A stretch of DNA of 64,000 nt, taken from contig NZ_CP104398.1 in NCBI RefSeq assembly GCF_025311495.1, positions 1,550,001-1,614,000 of the forward strand. Reading direction: 5' to 3'. A program made the translations under genes and the position numbers. The DNA comes from Limosilactobacillus oris. Lineage in GTDB: Bacteria; Bacillota; Bacilli; Lactobacillales; Lactobacillaceae. Below are positions 41,806 through 55,534 of this stretch, piece after piece (within the stretch, counting starts at the first letter, position 1; every line of letters begins with the position of its first letter). Under the pieces are notes generated by a model that saw only the letters and a program-made list of their open reading frames with translations, ran no database searches and was not told where the DNA came from.

Positions 41806-43262
41806 ATGGAAAAAATACGAAAGAATGGTCCGCTAATAAGCGTTCACCATCCGAAACTAGCGATGGTGAGCATGCTGCTTGGTGCGTTTGTGGGGATGTT
41901 TAGTGAAACGTCATTAAATATTGCCCTGCCGACTCTGGTGCAAGCCCTCCAAGTAAATACCGGAACCATTCAGTGGCTGGTAACCGGGTATATGTTAGTG
42001 ATTGGAATCGTCTTGCCGTTGTCGAGCTTGATTAACCGCTGGTTTACTACTTGCCAGGTAATTATTTTTGCTCTGAGCGACTTCATCATTGGAGCAGCAA
42101 TTTCCGCATTGGGGAGCAGTTTTGCGGTAGTACTGGTTGGCCGGATGATTCAGGGGATTGGTACTGGATTGATTCTTCCATTTAATGTTTGCGGTGGTTA
42201 TGCAAATCTTCCCGCCACAAAAGATTGGTGCCGTAATGGGGATGTGCGCGCTGGTAATTATGTTTGCGCCAGCAGTTGGATCGACTTTGACCGGGCTGAT
42301 TCTAGGAAAGCTCTCCTGGAACTGGATCTTTTGGCTCTTCATTCCCTTTCTGGCAATTGCCCTGCTTTTTGCGATTACCTCATTAGAGAACGTTGGCAAC
42401 ATTACCCGTCCCCACGTAGATGGATTATCACATAGTAGAATCAGCAATTGGGTGTTCGGGGTTAGTAATCGGGGCCTCACTGTCAAGCCGCTTTGGTTGG
42501 CTGTCCGTTCCTGTTATTACAGCATTGGCCACTGGCGTTGTAGTCCTGGCGTTCTATACCCACCGTCAGCTGCATTTAGCAGATCCAATCCTCAACTTAC
42601 GGATATTTAAACACCGTGCTTTCGCTATTGGGACGGGGTTAGTAATGCTTGACTTTGGTATTATTTTATCCTCAATGTATTTACTGCCGATGTACATTCA
42701 AAATGGCCTCCTGTTGCTGGTTGCAATGGCGGGGATGATTATGCTGCCTGGGGGAGTGACGAACGCAATTACCTCTGCCGTTGCGGGGCGTCTTTATGAC
42801 AACGTTGGGGCAAAGCGTCCTGCGCTTGTTGGCGTTGTACTCGCCCTAGTTGGGGTTCTAATGTTGCTGACTACGAGTACGCTGACTACGAGTACGCGGA
42901 CTACGGTGACCTTTGTTATCGCTGCCCACGTAATTTTGATGATTGGGTGTCCGCTCTTTATGGCGCCTTCGCAGACCAGTGCCCTAAATGCGCTGCCGGG
43001 AATATCATCAAACGACGGGAGCACAATTTTGAATACTATGCAGCAAATTGTTGGAGCAGTTGCAACGGCGGTAGCGACAAGCCTGCTTGAGCTTGGAAGA
43101 CAGGGGACGGCTGGTACCGCGGCTGCTCGCTTTACCACTGGTGCCCATTATGGCTTTTGCTTTACATTAATATTGGCAATTATCGCATTTGTCTTCGTAA
43201 TTAATGATTCGGGAACCAGAAAATCAAAAATAATTCTTGCAATTAACTATAAAATAAACTAA
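41806..43262 (+). pseudogene. DHA2-type drug MFS transporter gene, frameshifted
   Basis: From ATG 41806 the protein begins MEKIRKNGPLISVHHPKLAM and has the DHA2 signature SETSLNIALPTLVQAL..QWLVTGYML. Near 42180 an extra T (CCATTTAATG for CCATTAATG) moves the frame; homology continues in the next frame (MFAVVMQIFPPQKIGAVMGM) and near 42430 indels move it again to SAIGCSGLVIGASLSSRFGW. The remaining sequence (MYIQNGLLLLVAMAGMIMLPGGV, PLFMAPSQTSALNAL) is a normal EmrB/QacA C-terminal half. At least two lesions make a functional product unlikely. Confidence 0.85.
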
Positions 43263-43477
43263 AGTAGATAACTGTTGTCTCTGACAAATAAGTTATCTGC
43301 TTTTGATTGGTGCGCTGGCAAGTTCACAAACTATCTCAGTGGAATTCTTGTAATCTGGTTTCAATAACTAGATGGAGATAGCTATTTGAGAATAGAAAAA
43401 TGAATTTGCTGTTAAACACGTCAAAACCTGATAACGATAGCCTGAATGCAGCACTTCATAAAATATATAAAAAAGTG

Positions 43478-43585
43478 TTGACGAGTATTTGACGAGATGA
43501 TATTATAAATAAGCTGACTTATTGATAAGCAGTTGATGACTAATTCGAAAAAGTTATTGACAATCATTTAATAAGTTGGTATAAT
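43478..43585 (+). promoter_or_regulatory. Tandem rRNA promoters P1 and P2
   Basis: P1: TTGACG (43478-43483), 17 bases, TATTAT (43501-43506). P2: TTGACA (43557-43562), 17 bases, TATAAT (43580-43585). The rest of the 43263-43757 gap is AT-rich leader with no gene. Confidence 0.85.
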
Positions 43586-43757
43586 AAATTTGTAAGTTAG
43601 ATTAATTTTAACTTACATGGTAGACCTTTGAAAACTGAACAAAGTTTCGACGAATCAAATGTGTAGGGTCTTCGGTCACTTCGGTGATTGAAGCAAAAAC
43701 ATTTGCGAAGTCAATTCGCTTAATTAATTTGAAATAGAGCTATTCAAGTTCTTATAT

Positions 43758-48461
<4,704 letters not shown>

Positions 48462-48544
48462 AGGCAAAGCGGAAAGGTTTGTTGGAAAGGGATAGATATT
48501 GTTTAGTTTTGAGAGCGCAAGCTCTCATCTCGGAAGAGATGAAG

Positions 48545-48661
48545 TGTGGTGATGATGGCTTGAAGGATACACCTGTTCCCATGCCGAACACAGAAGTTAA
48601 GCTTCAACACGCCGAAAGTAGTTGGGGGATCGCTCCCTGCGAGGATAGGACGTTGCCACGC
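48545..48661 (+). rRNA. 5S ribosomal RNA
   Basis: About 117 bases, TGTGGTGATGATGGC..CGTTGCCACGC, containing CCGAACACAGAAGTTAAGC. No tRNA genes follow. Confidence 0.95.
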
Positions 48662-48666
48662 AATTA

Positions 48667-48702
48667 GAAGTGGCTGGAATTAATTTCCAGCCACTTTTTT
48701 TG
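48667..48702 (+). terminator. Terminator of the rRNA operon
   Basis: AAGTGGCTGGAA pairs with TTCCAGCCACTT, then T6. Confidence 0.9.
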
Positions 48703-48933
48703 TTTTAAAAATAATTCACCATGTGGTACCGATTGTTCCAGAGGACGGCTGGCAAACGTCAGGAGTACAGAAAATGACTGGTAGCTCAAACGCTAATTAG
48801 TAGACTTGGTAGGAAGAACACCTTTCAAGTCGGTTGTCCTACCGCCAATTATGACAGGTATGACTTGATTTTGTGCTTAGATGGTAGTAAAAAATTAGTA
48901 TTATGCAAACCTAGATTAAGGGGAATGGTAATT

Positions 48934-49623
48934 ATGCAGGCAATTTTCTTCGATCTCGACGGAACCTTAACGGAATCGGGACCTGGAATTATCAAAGCGG
49001 TTCAATATGCTCTTAATAAGATGGGCTGTCCGGAAACTGACCCGCAAAAACTCCGGTTCTTTATTGGTCCGCCATTACTTGACTCAATGTTGCGCTTTCG
49101 GCCTTTTAGCCAGGAAGAAGCGGAGAAGGCGGTTGAGCTTTACCATGCTTACTATTGTAAGGAGGGAATCTTTGATAACCGGGTTTATCCTGGAATCCGT
49201 CAAATGTTAAAGGACTTACGAACAAGCAATGTTAAGCTAGCGGTGGCCTCCTCAAAACCGGAAATCCTGGTTCGGCAAATTTTGGACCACTTTGGTTTAT
49301 CACAGTATTTCGACGAGGTGGTGGGTGCTAGTATGGACGGGCAGCGCAGTAAAAAAGCCGCCGTTATCGAAGAGGCCTTACGGCGGTTGGGATTAGTGGA
49401 CCTCCGTAAGCAAGTATTAATGGTCGGTGATACAGCAAGCGACGTTAACGGTGCGAAGGTCACCCAGCTCGATTGCTGGGGCGTTAGTTATGGTTATGGT
49501 ACTGTTGAGGAATTAAGGACTGCTGGCGCTGCTAAAATCTTGGCGACCGTCCCGGTACTGGAAAAGCAGTTAATTACTTTGCAAAGTGAATGGGGCGAAA
49601 CTGGTGAAAAGAAATCCTTCTAA
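48934..49623 (+). CDS. HAD superfamily phosphatase (Gph/PgmB-like)
   Basis: 229 residues from ATG 48934 (AAGGGGA upstream). HAD motifs: FFDLDGTLTESG (nucleophile Asp), VASSKPE (motif II), MVGDTASDVNGAK (motif IV). The cap suggests a phosphoglycolate-phosphatase-like enzyme; substrate unknown. Its last 20 bases overlap azlC, so the three genes to 50634 probably form one unit. Confidence 0.87.
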   Translation: MQAIFFDLDGTLTESGPGIIKAVQYALNKMGCPETDPQKLRFFIGPPLLDSMLRFRPFSQEEAEKAVELYHAYYCKEGIFDNRVYPGIRQMLKDLRTSNVKLAVASSKPEILVRQILDHFGLSQYFDEVVGASMDGQRSKKAAVIEEALRRLGLVDLRKQVLMVGDTASDVNGAKVTQLDCWGVSYGYGTVEELRTAGAAKILATVPVLEKQLITLQSEWGETGEKKSF

Positions 49624-50296
49624 TTTTCGTTATGCCTGGACCGCGAGTCTGCCGGTCCTTTTTGGCTACGTCACGCTGGGCTTTGCCTATGGGTTATATA
49701 TGCACAACCTTGGTTTTTCATTTTGGTACCCTCTCCTGATGGCGATGACAATTTACGGCGGCTCGGTTGAATTTTTTATCGCTAACTTACTCCTTCAGCA
49801 GTTTAACCCGCTCAATGTGTTATTGATAACGGCGGTGCTGGGATTTCGGCAGTTTTTCTACGGGGTCGCGATGTTAAGCAAGTATCCGCAACATGGCTGG
49901 CGAAAGTGGCTCCTGATTTTTGGCTTGAGTGATGAAACTTTTGTCTTGAACTACTATACCAAGATTCCGGCCGGCTACGACTCCACCGTGGTGCGCACGT
50001 GGATCTCGGTACTGGACTATTTTTACTGGGCGTTCGGTGCCCTTTGTGGCGGCTGTCTGGGCGGAGTGCTGAACTTACAAGTCAAGGGCCTTGATTTTGT
50101 GATGACGGCATTGTTCCTGGTACTGGCCGTGGAGCAGTTTTTAAAAGAAAAGAATCACTGGAGTTCACTTAGCGGCCTAGTAATTACCATTGGCTGTCTA
50201 CTGGTCTTCGGTAAGTCGTACTTTATGATTACCACTTTGCTGCTGCTCGTGCTTGAATACTACTGGTTTAGCTACCGGAAAGGAGACAGTGCTTGA
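49604..50296 (+). CDS. azlC: Branched-chain amino acid exporter, AzlC subunit
   Basis: 230 residues from GTG 49604 inside the 3' end of the HAD gene; an upstream GTG at 49586 lacks an RBS. PVLFGYVTLGFAYGLYMHNLGFSFWYPLLMAMTIYGGSVEFF is a clear AzlC signature. With AzlD it exports branched-chain amino acids. The stop TGA overlaps the azlD ATG (TGATG). Confidence 0.9.
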   Translation: MKRNPSNFRYAWTASLPVLFGYVTLGFAYGLYMHNLGFSFWYPLLMAMTIYGGSVEFFIANLLLQQFNPLNVLLITAVLGFRQFFYGVAMLSKYPQHGWRKWLLIFGLSDETFVLNYYTKIPAGYDSTVVRTWISVLDYFYWAFGALCGGCLGGVLNLQVKGLDFVMTALFLVLAVEQFLKEKNHWSSLSGLVITIGCLLVFGKSYFMITTLLLLVLEYYWFSYRKGDSA

Positions 50297-50634
50297 TGAG
50301 TGTTATTCAACAGCTTGTCACGATTGCCCTTGCGGTGGTAACCAACTTTATTACTCGCTGGTTGCCATTCCAGTTGTTTACTCACAGCAAGGATGACCGC
50401 CAGGAGCCAGCGCCCTTTATTAAAGGATTAGGGGCGTTCCTGCCGCCGGCGATCATGACCATGCTGGTCGTTTACTGCTACCGAAATTTAAATTTTGTGC
50501 ACCTGAACCAAAGTTTGCCTGAATTATTGGCTGGGCTGGTCACCGTGGGGGTTCACTTGTGGCAACGGAAGATGTTCCTTTCGCTTACCCTGGGGACGCT
50601 CTGTTACATTCTACTGGTTAATTTTGTCTTTTAA
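50296..50634 (+). CDS. azlD: Branched-chain amino acid exporter, AzlD subunit
   Basis: 112 residues from ATG 50296 with AAAGGAG upstream; three to four membrane segments. VTNFITRWLPFQLF..ALVKGLG-like GLGAFLPPAIMTMLVVYCYR is typical of AzlD. The TGATG junction implies translational coupling with azlC. Confidence 0.88.
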   Translation: MSVIQQLVTIALAVVTNFITRWLPFQLFTHSKDDRQEPAPFIKGLGAFLPPAIMTMLVVYCYRNLNFVHLNQSLPELLAGLVTVGVHLWQRKMFLSLTLGTLCYILLVNFVF

Positions 50635-50747
50635 TGTAAAACAAGCGCCGTTAATGGGGATAAATCCCTGCCAACCATTGAACGAATGCCCAGCAAGTGT
50701 TAAAATAAACCTGCTTTAATAACGTTATTATTCTGGGAGGAATATTT

Positions 50748-51857
50748 ATGAAGATTAGTAATAAGAAACGGCTGGTAGCAGTTTTCATGACTGCTGTCTT
50801 AGCCGGTCCGGTACTAGCATCTTCAGTGGCAATGGCCGACAACGCAACTGGGTCCCCAGCAGAACAAGCCGACATTACCAACTGGATTGCCAATACGCCG
50901 CAACAGGTTTCTAACAACATGGTAATGCAGCACATTGACATGAACAACCTGAATGGAACGCGTTACATTATCCAGTGGGGAGACACTCTGTCCAGTATTT
51001 CTGCTGCAACGGGCATTTCTGTTGCCAAACTTTGCTATGACAACAATATTCAAAATGCCAACCTGATTTACGCAGGTGACGTTTTGATCCTTAATCGTAA
51101 TGGGGACGTTCCAGCAGGTTACAATCCCAACGTTAATCCGAACGCAGTTGCCCAAACGCGGGTAACCATCAACAATGGGCCAAAGACCGTTAACATTTAT
51201 GCACCAAAGTCAGTTAAAAAGATTTACAACGAGCAAGTTGATAATTCAAAGACTGATGACCATTCAAACAATTCTGAGAACAATGTATTTGCGGCACCGG
51301 CTGATGCTAAGAATAGTACTTCTGATAATCAACAAAGTCAGCAAAGCGCTGATTCGACAAGCGACAGTGAGTCTGACAGCCAAGAATCAAGTAGCACTAG
51401 TGCCAAAACCAAGACGAGAAACGCGGCAGCTACTAACCACGGCAAGCATCACTCCTCATCAGTATCTGCGTCTGATATTGTTAGCGGCCTAGAAAGCGTT
51501 GCGGGCGACTCTAAGCTGTCCTTTGAGGAAGGCGACGGCGGTGAGGACGCTGACCAGGTTGATGTTGATTCTGCTGTAATCCTGAAAGCTGCTAAGAAGG
51601 GTGATTACGAGAAGGTCCTTTCCGAAATTAAGGATGCCCTTGGTGACAAGGCTAAGGATGGCACGACCGTCTACATTGAAAAGGATGGTAACGAGATCAA
51701 CGTTTACGCTGTAGAAAGTGATAATGGTAACAGCAGTGAAGACAGTAATAAAGACGATGGAGATAGTGACAGTCAAAGCAACAACAACGATGATGATAGC
51801 AACAGCCAAGCTACCAACGACAATCAAGAGACTGACACGACCGATGATGACGACTAG
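50748..51857 (+). CDS. Secreted LysM-domain protein with acidic tail
   Basis: 369 residues. A signal peptide (KKRLVAVFMTAVLAGPVLASSVAMA) and one LysM domain (YIIQWGDTLSSISAATGISVAKLCYDN..GDVLIL, ~residues 71-115). A long Ser/Asp/Asn-rich low-complexity stretch (~165-225), a globular segment (SAVILKAAKKGDYEKVLSEIKDALGD, ~270-310), then a very acidic tail of Asp, Ser and Asn follow. LysM binds peptidoglycan, so it is a cell-wall-associated protein; the rest is unknown. RBS GGGAGG. The next gene starts 13 bases after it. Confidence 0.82.
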   Translation: MKISNKKRLVAVFMTAVLAGPVLASSVAMADNATGSPAEQADITNWIANTPQQVSNNMVMQHIDMNNLNGTRYIIQWGDTLSSISAATGISVAKLCYDNNIQNANLIYAGDVLILNRNGDVPAGYNPNVNPNAVAQTRVTINNGPKTVNIYAPKSVKKIYNEQVDNSKTDDHSNNSENNVFAAPADAKNSTSDNQQSQQSADSTSDSESDSQESSSTSAKTKTRNAAATNHGKHHSSSVSASDIVSGLESVAGDSKLSFEEGDGGEDADQVDVDSAVILKAAKKGDYEKVLSEIKDALGDKAKDGTTVYIEKDGNEINVYAVESDNGNSSEDSNKDDGDSDSQSNNNDDDSNSQATNDNQETDTTDDDD

Positions 51858-51870
51858 TAGGGGATAAACG

Positions 51871-52335
51871 ATGCAGAAGAAAACTAAAGTTATTATTTCG
51901 GTAATTGTTGCTATTGTAGTCGTCTTGGGCGGATTCTACCTCTACGCTAGTCACTCAGTAGCCCGTCACGTGCCGGGCCACGTTTACGAATACACCTCGA
52001 TTTCTGGAAACCAGAAGGCCTACATGACTTTTGCCAAGAGCGGCGATGAAGTTGTCGTAACTCCAAGCAGGGACAAAGCACTTAAGGCTAATGATAGTGA
52101 TAGTGCTTTCCAGACTGTCTACCAGGATGAGGCTGACCAAGGCAAGTGGAATTACGAAGCCAAGGGCAGCAAGCTGACCTTATCCAAGACGCAGGATAAT
52201 AAGGTTTCACTCTGGCAATATAACCACGTCCTGGCTTTCGGTAAAAAGATTCACTCGAGCAGCTTCAGCTACCAGATTGCGAATGCTGGTCAAGGGGTTG
52301 ACCGGAAGGCAACCAACTTTGAGCAAATTCGTTAA
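51871..52335 (+). CDS. Membrane-anchored protein of unknown function
   Basis: 154 residues. One N-terminal transmembrane segment (VIISVIVAIVVVLGGFYLYA) and an extracellular domain starting VPGHVYEYTSISGNQKAYMTFAKSGDEVVVT, reminiscent of lipocalin-like small exported proteins of lactobacilli. It probably forms an operon with the LysM protein (13-base gap). A bidirectional terminator follows. Confidence 0.65.
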   Translation: MQKKTKVIISVIVAIVVVLGGFYLYASHSVARHVPGHVYEYTSISGNQKAYMTFAKSGDEVVVTPSRDKALKANDSDSAFQTVYQDEADQGKWNYEAKGSKLTLSKTQDNKVSLWQYNHVLAFGKKIHSSSFSYQIANAGQGVDRKATNFEQIR

Positions 52336-52337
52336 CT

Positions 52338-52385
52338 AAATACGCACCTACTCTTTATATACGGGAGTGGGTGCGTATTTCACTT
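52338..52385. terminator. Bidirectional terminator
   Basis: AAATACGCACC.ACTC pairs with GAGTGGGTGCGTATTT. Confidence 0.85.
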
Positions 52386-52386
52386 T

Positions 52387-52929
52387 TTATTTGGCAATTC
52401 GTTGTAATTCTTTGGCAGCCAGCGGGAAGGTGGTGAAACCGTCACTACTGAGGAAGTGACCACCGGTAGCCTGGCCGATGAACTTGGCATTGAGGGCGCG
52501 GGCCACCTGAGCGCTTCCCGTGAACGGGGCAATTGGATCGTCCTGGGCCGCAATCACCGTTGCTTGGCTGACTTTGGGAGTGACCTGGTTGTATTGAAGC
52601 AGTGGAGTAACAAACCCGTCTAGTTGTGGGTAGGTTGGCAGCGGCTGGTCAAAGGCGCCGACTAACAGGAGCCGGGCATCCCTTATCTGTTGACGTTCGA
52701 TAAAACGTAAGGCACTGATGCATCCCAGACTGTGGGCCACTAGTACTAGCCTATTTTCGGCTGGAACCTGTTGGTCAATGGCTCGTGCCCATTCGGTAGG
52801 CGAAGGATTAAAGGGCTCCGGGAGCCAAATCCGGTCAAGGCTAATTGCCGGGGCGACTGCCTCTTCTAGCCAGGGGAACCAGTCGTCGTCCCGTGTCGAG
52901 GTACCGTGAATTAAGTATGCTTTAGTCAT
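52387..52929 (-). CDS. Alpha/beta hydrolase, RBBP9/YdeN type
   Basis: 180 residues. Begins KAYLIHGTSTRDDDWFPWL; nucleophile Ser in VLVAHSLGCIS, the acid in AAQDDPIAP and the catalytic His in ATGGHF complete a serine-hydrolase triad. Substrate unknown. RBS AGGAGG. Convergent with the preceding operon. Confidence 0.87.
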   Translation of the reverse strand: MTKAYLIHGTSTRDDDWFPWLEEAVAPAISLDRIWLPEPFNPSPTEWARAIDQQVPAENRLVLVAHSLGCISALRFIERQQIRDARLLLVGAFDQPLPTYPQLDGFVTPLLQYNQVTPKVSQATVIAAQDDPIAPFTGSAQVARALNAKFIGQATGGHFLSSDGFTTFPLAAKELQRIAK

Positions 52930-52946
52930 TAGTTATCCTCCTTACT

Positions 52947-52984
52947 AAAAAACGTCTGACCGTTGTAGCCAGACGCATTTTTTT
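52947..52984 (-). terminator. Terminator after tRNA-Ala
   Basis: On the minus strand GCGTCTGGC..GTCAGACG with T6. It lies right after the tRNA and before the hydrolase gene. Confidence 0.8.
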
Positions 52985-52985
52985 A

Positions 52986-53058
52986 TGGACCATGCGAGAT
53001 TCGAACTCGCGACCTCCTGCATGCGAAGCAGACATTCTCCCAACTGAACTAATGGCCC
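52986..53058 (-). tRNA. tRNA-Ala, anticodon CGC
   Basis: A 73-base cloverleaf: acceptor GGGCCAT with ATGGTCC, D-arm TTCAGTTGGGAGAAT, anticodon arm TCTGC TTCGCAT GCAGG (anticodon CGC reading GCG), T-arm GCGAG TTCGAAT CTCGC. CCA is not encoded. Confidence 0.92.
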
Positions 53059-53069
53059 GTTCCATGTTT

Positions 53070-53097
53070 ATTATACCAGTAGTTTAAAAAATTGCCA
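53070..53097 (-). promoter_or_regulatory. tRNA-Ala promoter
   Basis: TGGCAA and TATAAT on the minus strand with a 16-base spacer, 12 bases before the tRNA. Confidence 0.6.
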
Positions 53098-53204
53098 GCG
53101 CTTGCGAGTCGGGGTTGGCAAAGGCTGAAAGAAACAATTAGCTTACAAATGTGCTATACTGAAATTAGTGATTAACCGAGTGGAAATTTTCCCTCGAAAT
53201 AATG

Positions 53205-53245
53205 GCTCCTCGATTTGAAGCAAAATTGGGGAGTTTTTGTTTTTC
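53205..53245 (+). terminator. Leader terminator before the sugar porter
   Basis: CTCCTCGATTT pairs with AAAATTGGGGAG (with G-U pairs) and TTTTTGTTTTT follows. It sits between the -10-like TATACT (53155) and the coding region, so readthrough must be regulated or partial. A weaker hairpin, CGAGTGGAAA..TTTCCCTCG, precedes it. Confidence 0.65.
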
Positions 53246-53268
53246 CCTCAGTAAAAGGAGGATGGTTA

Positions 53269-54708
53269 ATTATTCATAGTCAAGCAAGCGAACGATTAAG
53301 GAAAATAGCGTTGGTTGTAACCTTAGGTGGTCTGCTCTTTGGTGTTGACACGGGGGTGATTAACGGGGCCTTGCCATACATGGCCGCACCCCAACAGCTA
53401 AACCTAACGTCAGCGGAAGAGGGTCTAGTCACTTCAGTAATTACTCTCGGGGCGGCCATCGGGGCTCTAACGGCGGGAAAACTAGCGGACCGTGACGGCC
53501 GGAAACGAATTTTGTGTTACCTAGCGGTGCTCTTCTTCTTTGGGACTCTGTTCTGCGCGACCGCACCGAATGCCTGGTGGCTGATTAGTTTCCGCTTTAT
53601 CCTTGGCCTGGCCGTGGGTGGGGCATCGGTCATCGTGCCGACCTACCTTGCCGAAGTGGCGACCGCGGGTTTGCGGGGCCGGCTGGTGACCCAAAATGAG
53701 CTGATGATTACTGGCGGCCAACTGCTCGCCTTTACGGTTAACGCCATCCTGGGCACCTGCTTTCCCGGGGTCACAAGTATCTGGCGGGAAATGCTTGCTT
53801 TTGGGATGCTCCCGGCATTCCTCCTCTTTTGTGGCACCTGGTTTGTTCCTGAATCGCCGCGCTGGCTGATTATGAAACGGCGGCCCCAAGCAGCCATTGC
53901 TATTCTTGATCGGATCAGGCCCAATCACCAGCAGAGCCTGGCAGAGGTCCAGAGTGTGACGGCAATTCTCAGACGGCACCGGAATACGAAGGCCGCGGGT
54001 TTACGGGACCTTCGCCACCCCTGGGTGCGTCACCTGGTATTGCTTGGGGCTGGCCTAGGAATAATTCAACAGTTTGTCGGCATTAATATCATGATGTATT
54101 ACGGCACCAGCATCCTGATGAAAGTTGGTTTTGGCCACCGGGCCGCCCTTGTTGCCAATATTGGGAACGGCCTAACTTCCTTTATCGCGACCGCAGTTGG
54201 AATGCGACTGATGTATACAGTTGCTCGGCGGCGGATGCTGTTAGTGGGAATTACGGGGACCGGCTGCTCACTGCTGGTCATCACCCTCGGCATCCTTTTT
54301 CTGGGTCAATCACGGATCCTTCCTCTGGTGGTGATTGGTTCTACTATGACCTTCCTGGCCTTTTTCCAGTCCTGCGTCTCGCCGACGACCTGGGTGCTGC
54401 TGTCAGAAATTTTCCCCCAGCAGCTCCGAGGACTCGGGATGGGAATTGCCACCTTCTGTCTCTGGATGGCAAACTTTCTGGTCGGCTTTAGTTTTCCACT
54501 GATGATGGCTCACTGGGGTGGTGGAGGGACCTTTGCCTTCTTCATTGCTTTCAATGCCGTAGCCTGGATATTCTCATGGAGCTTTGTTCCAGAAACTCAG
54601 GGTAAGAGTCTGGAGCAAATCCAGCTTGAGCTGCGGGCACAGCTGCAAACCAGCAGCCACCATCACCGTCACCACCACCGGGGAAACAGCTTGCAGATAC
54701 AGAGTTAA
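53269..54708 (+). CDS. MFS sugar porter, possibly with an ATT start
   Basis: About 479 residues. Sugar-porter signatures: LGGLLFGVDTGVINGALP, GKLADRDGRKRIL, PESPRWLI and PETQGKSLEQI. AAAGGAGG at 53254-53261 is followed in frame by ATT at 53269 or 53272, with no ATG, GTG or TTG at proper distance; the first later candidate, TTG near 53310, would remove the start of segment 1. An in-frame TTG at 53215 exists but lies in the leader terminator. The C-terminus is unusually His-rich (SSHHHRHHHRG). The substrate is a sugar or polyol, not determinable. Confidence 0.8.
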   Translation: MIHSQASERLRKIALVVTLGGLLFGVDTGVINGALPYMAAPQQLNLTSAEEGLVTSVITLGAAIGALTAGKLADRDGRKRILCYLAVLFFFGTLFCATAPNAWWLISFRFILGLAVGGASVIVPTYLAEVATAGLRGRLVTQNELMITGGQLLAFTVNAILGTCFPGVTSIWREMLAFGMLPAFLLFCGTWFVPESPRWLIMKRRPQAAIAILDRIRPNHQQSLAEVQSVTAILRRHRNTKAAGLRDLRHPWVRHLVLLGAGLGIIQQFVGINIMMYYGTSILMKVGFGHRAALVANIGNGLTSFIATAVGMRLMYTVARRRMLLVGITGTGCSLLVITLGILFLGQSRILPLVVIGSTMTFLAFFQSCVSPTTWVLLSEIFPQQLRGLGMGIATFCLWMANFLVGFSFPLMMAHWGGGGTFAFFIAFNAVAWIFSWSFVPETQGKSLEQIQLELRAQLQTSSHHHRHHHRGNSLQIQS

Positions 54709-54710
54709 TG

Positions 54711-55334
54711 TCAGTCGGCCGGACGCAAGCCTCCCGTCAGGAGTGGTTCGGCCAGGTTAACGCGGAACCACTGGGTCAAGGGACCCATAAAGAGCGCGGT
54801 AATTACCGTCCCAATCCCGAGGGTCACATCAAAGGCCAAGCCGACCAGGACGCAAATACTATCGGTGATGATGCGGCAATACTTAAAGGGGAGCAATTGA
54901 TACTTATAAGCGGCAATCAGGGCGAGGGCGTCATACGCCGACACTCCCAAGTCAGCGGTAAAGTACAGGGCCGCGGCCAGGCAAGTAAAGACGATTGCGG
55001 CGAGCATTAGGCAGCCCCGTGCCATGAGACCGGGATGGGGGATCACGGTGTCAAGGAGGCCACGCATGAAATCAGCCATTACGCCGGTCAGTAGCAGGTT
55101 GAAAATAGTTGCGATCCCGATGTAGTGCCGCCGGAGGATTAAAACGACCGCCAGGAGACCGCCCGTTAGGATGAGGTAAAAAGTTGAATAGGTTGAGCTA
55201 AACAGGTTGGCAATTCCCGTGACGAAGCAGGTAAACGGGTCCACTCCCAGGTTAGCTTTTTGCAACATTCCGACACAAAAGCCGCAGAGGATGACGCCAC
55301 AAAGGGCCATGGTGACGCGTCGAACTTGGTACAT
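54711..55334 (-). CDS. YczE/YitT-type membrane protein
   Basis: 207 residues from ATG 55334 (GGGAGG upstream). Five to six hydrophobic segments; GFCVGMLQKANLGVDPFTCFVTGIANLFSSTYSTFYLILTGGLL resembles the YczE/YyaS/YitT integral membrane family, of unknown function. It is convergent with the sugar porter with two bases between the stop codons and no terminator in the gap. Confidence 0.7.
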   Translation of the reverse strand: MYQVRRVTMALCGVILCGFCVGMLQKANLGVDPFTCFVTGIANLFSSTYSTFYLILTGGLLAVVLILRRHYIGIATIFNLLLTGVMADFMRGLLDTVIPHPGLMARGCLMLAAIVFTCLAAALYFTADLGVSAYDALALIAAYKYQLLPFKYCRIITDSICVLVGLAFDVTLGIGTVITALFMGPLTQWFRVNLAEPLLTGGLRPAD

Positions 55335-55474
55335 ATCAATTACCTCCCATGTAGATGAATCCGCTTCCAAAAAATTCACACATATTGTAACGCGGCGGGA
55401 AGTAAAACACTAGCAGTAAATTAGGTAAAACTATCGGGTTAAACGGGTAAAATAGCTTTAACTACGGATAATAA

Positions 55475-55490
55475 AAAAGGCAAATTGGGC
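55475..55490. terminator. Left arm of a terminator split by the IS
   Basis: AAAAGGCAAATTGGGC here is nearly complementary to GCCCTTTTTGCCTTTT at 57174-57189 on the other side of the insertion element. Joined without the element they would form a terminator hairpin with a ~25-base loop. Confidence 0.6.
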
Positions 55491-55534
55491 GGCACTATTG
55501 CCTGTCAAGTATACAGTTCAAATAGAAAAATTAT

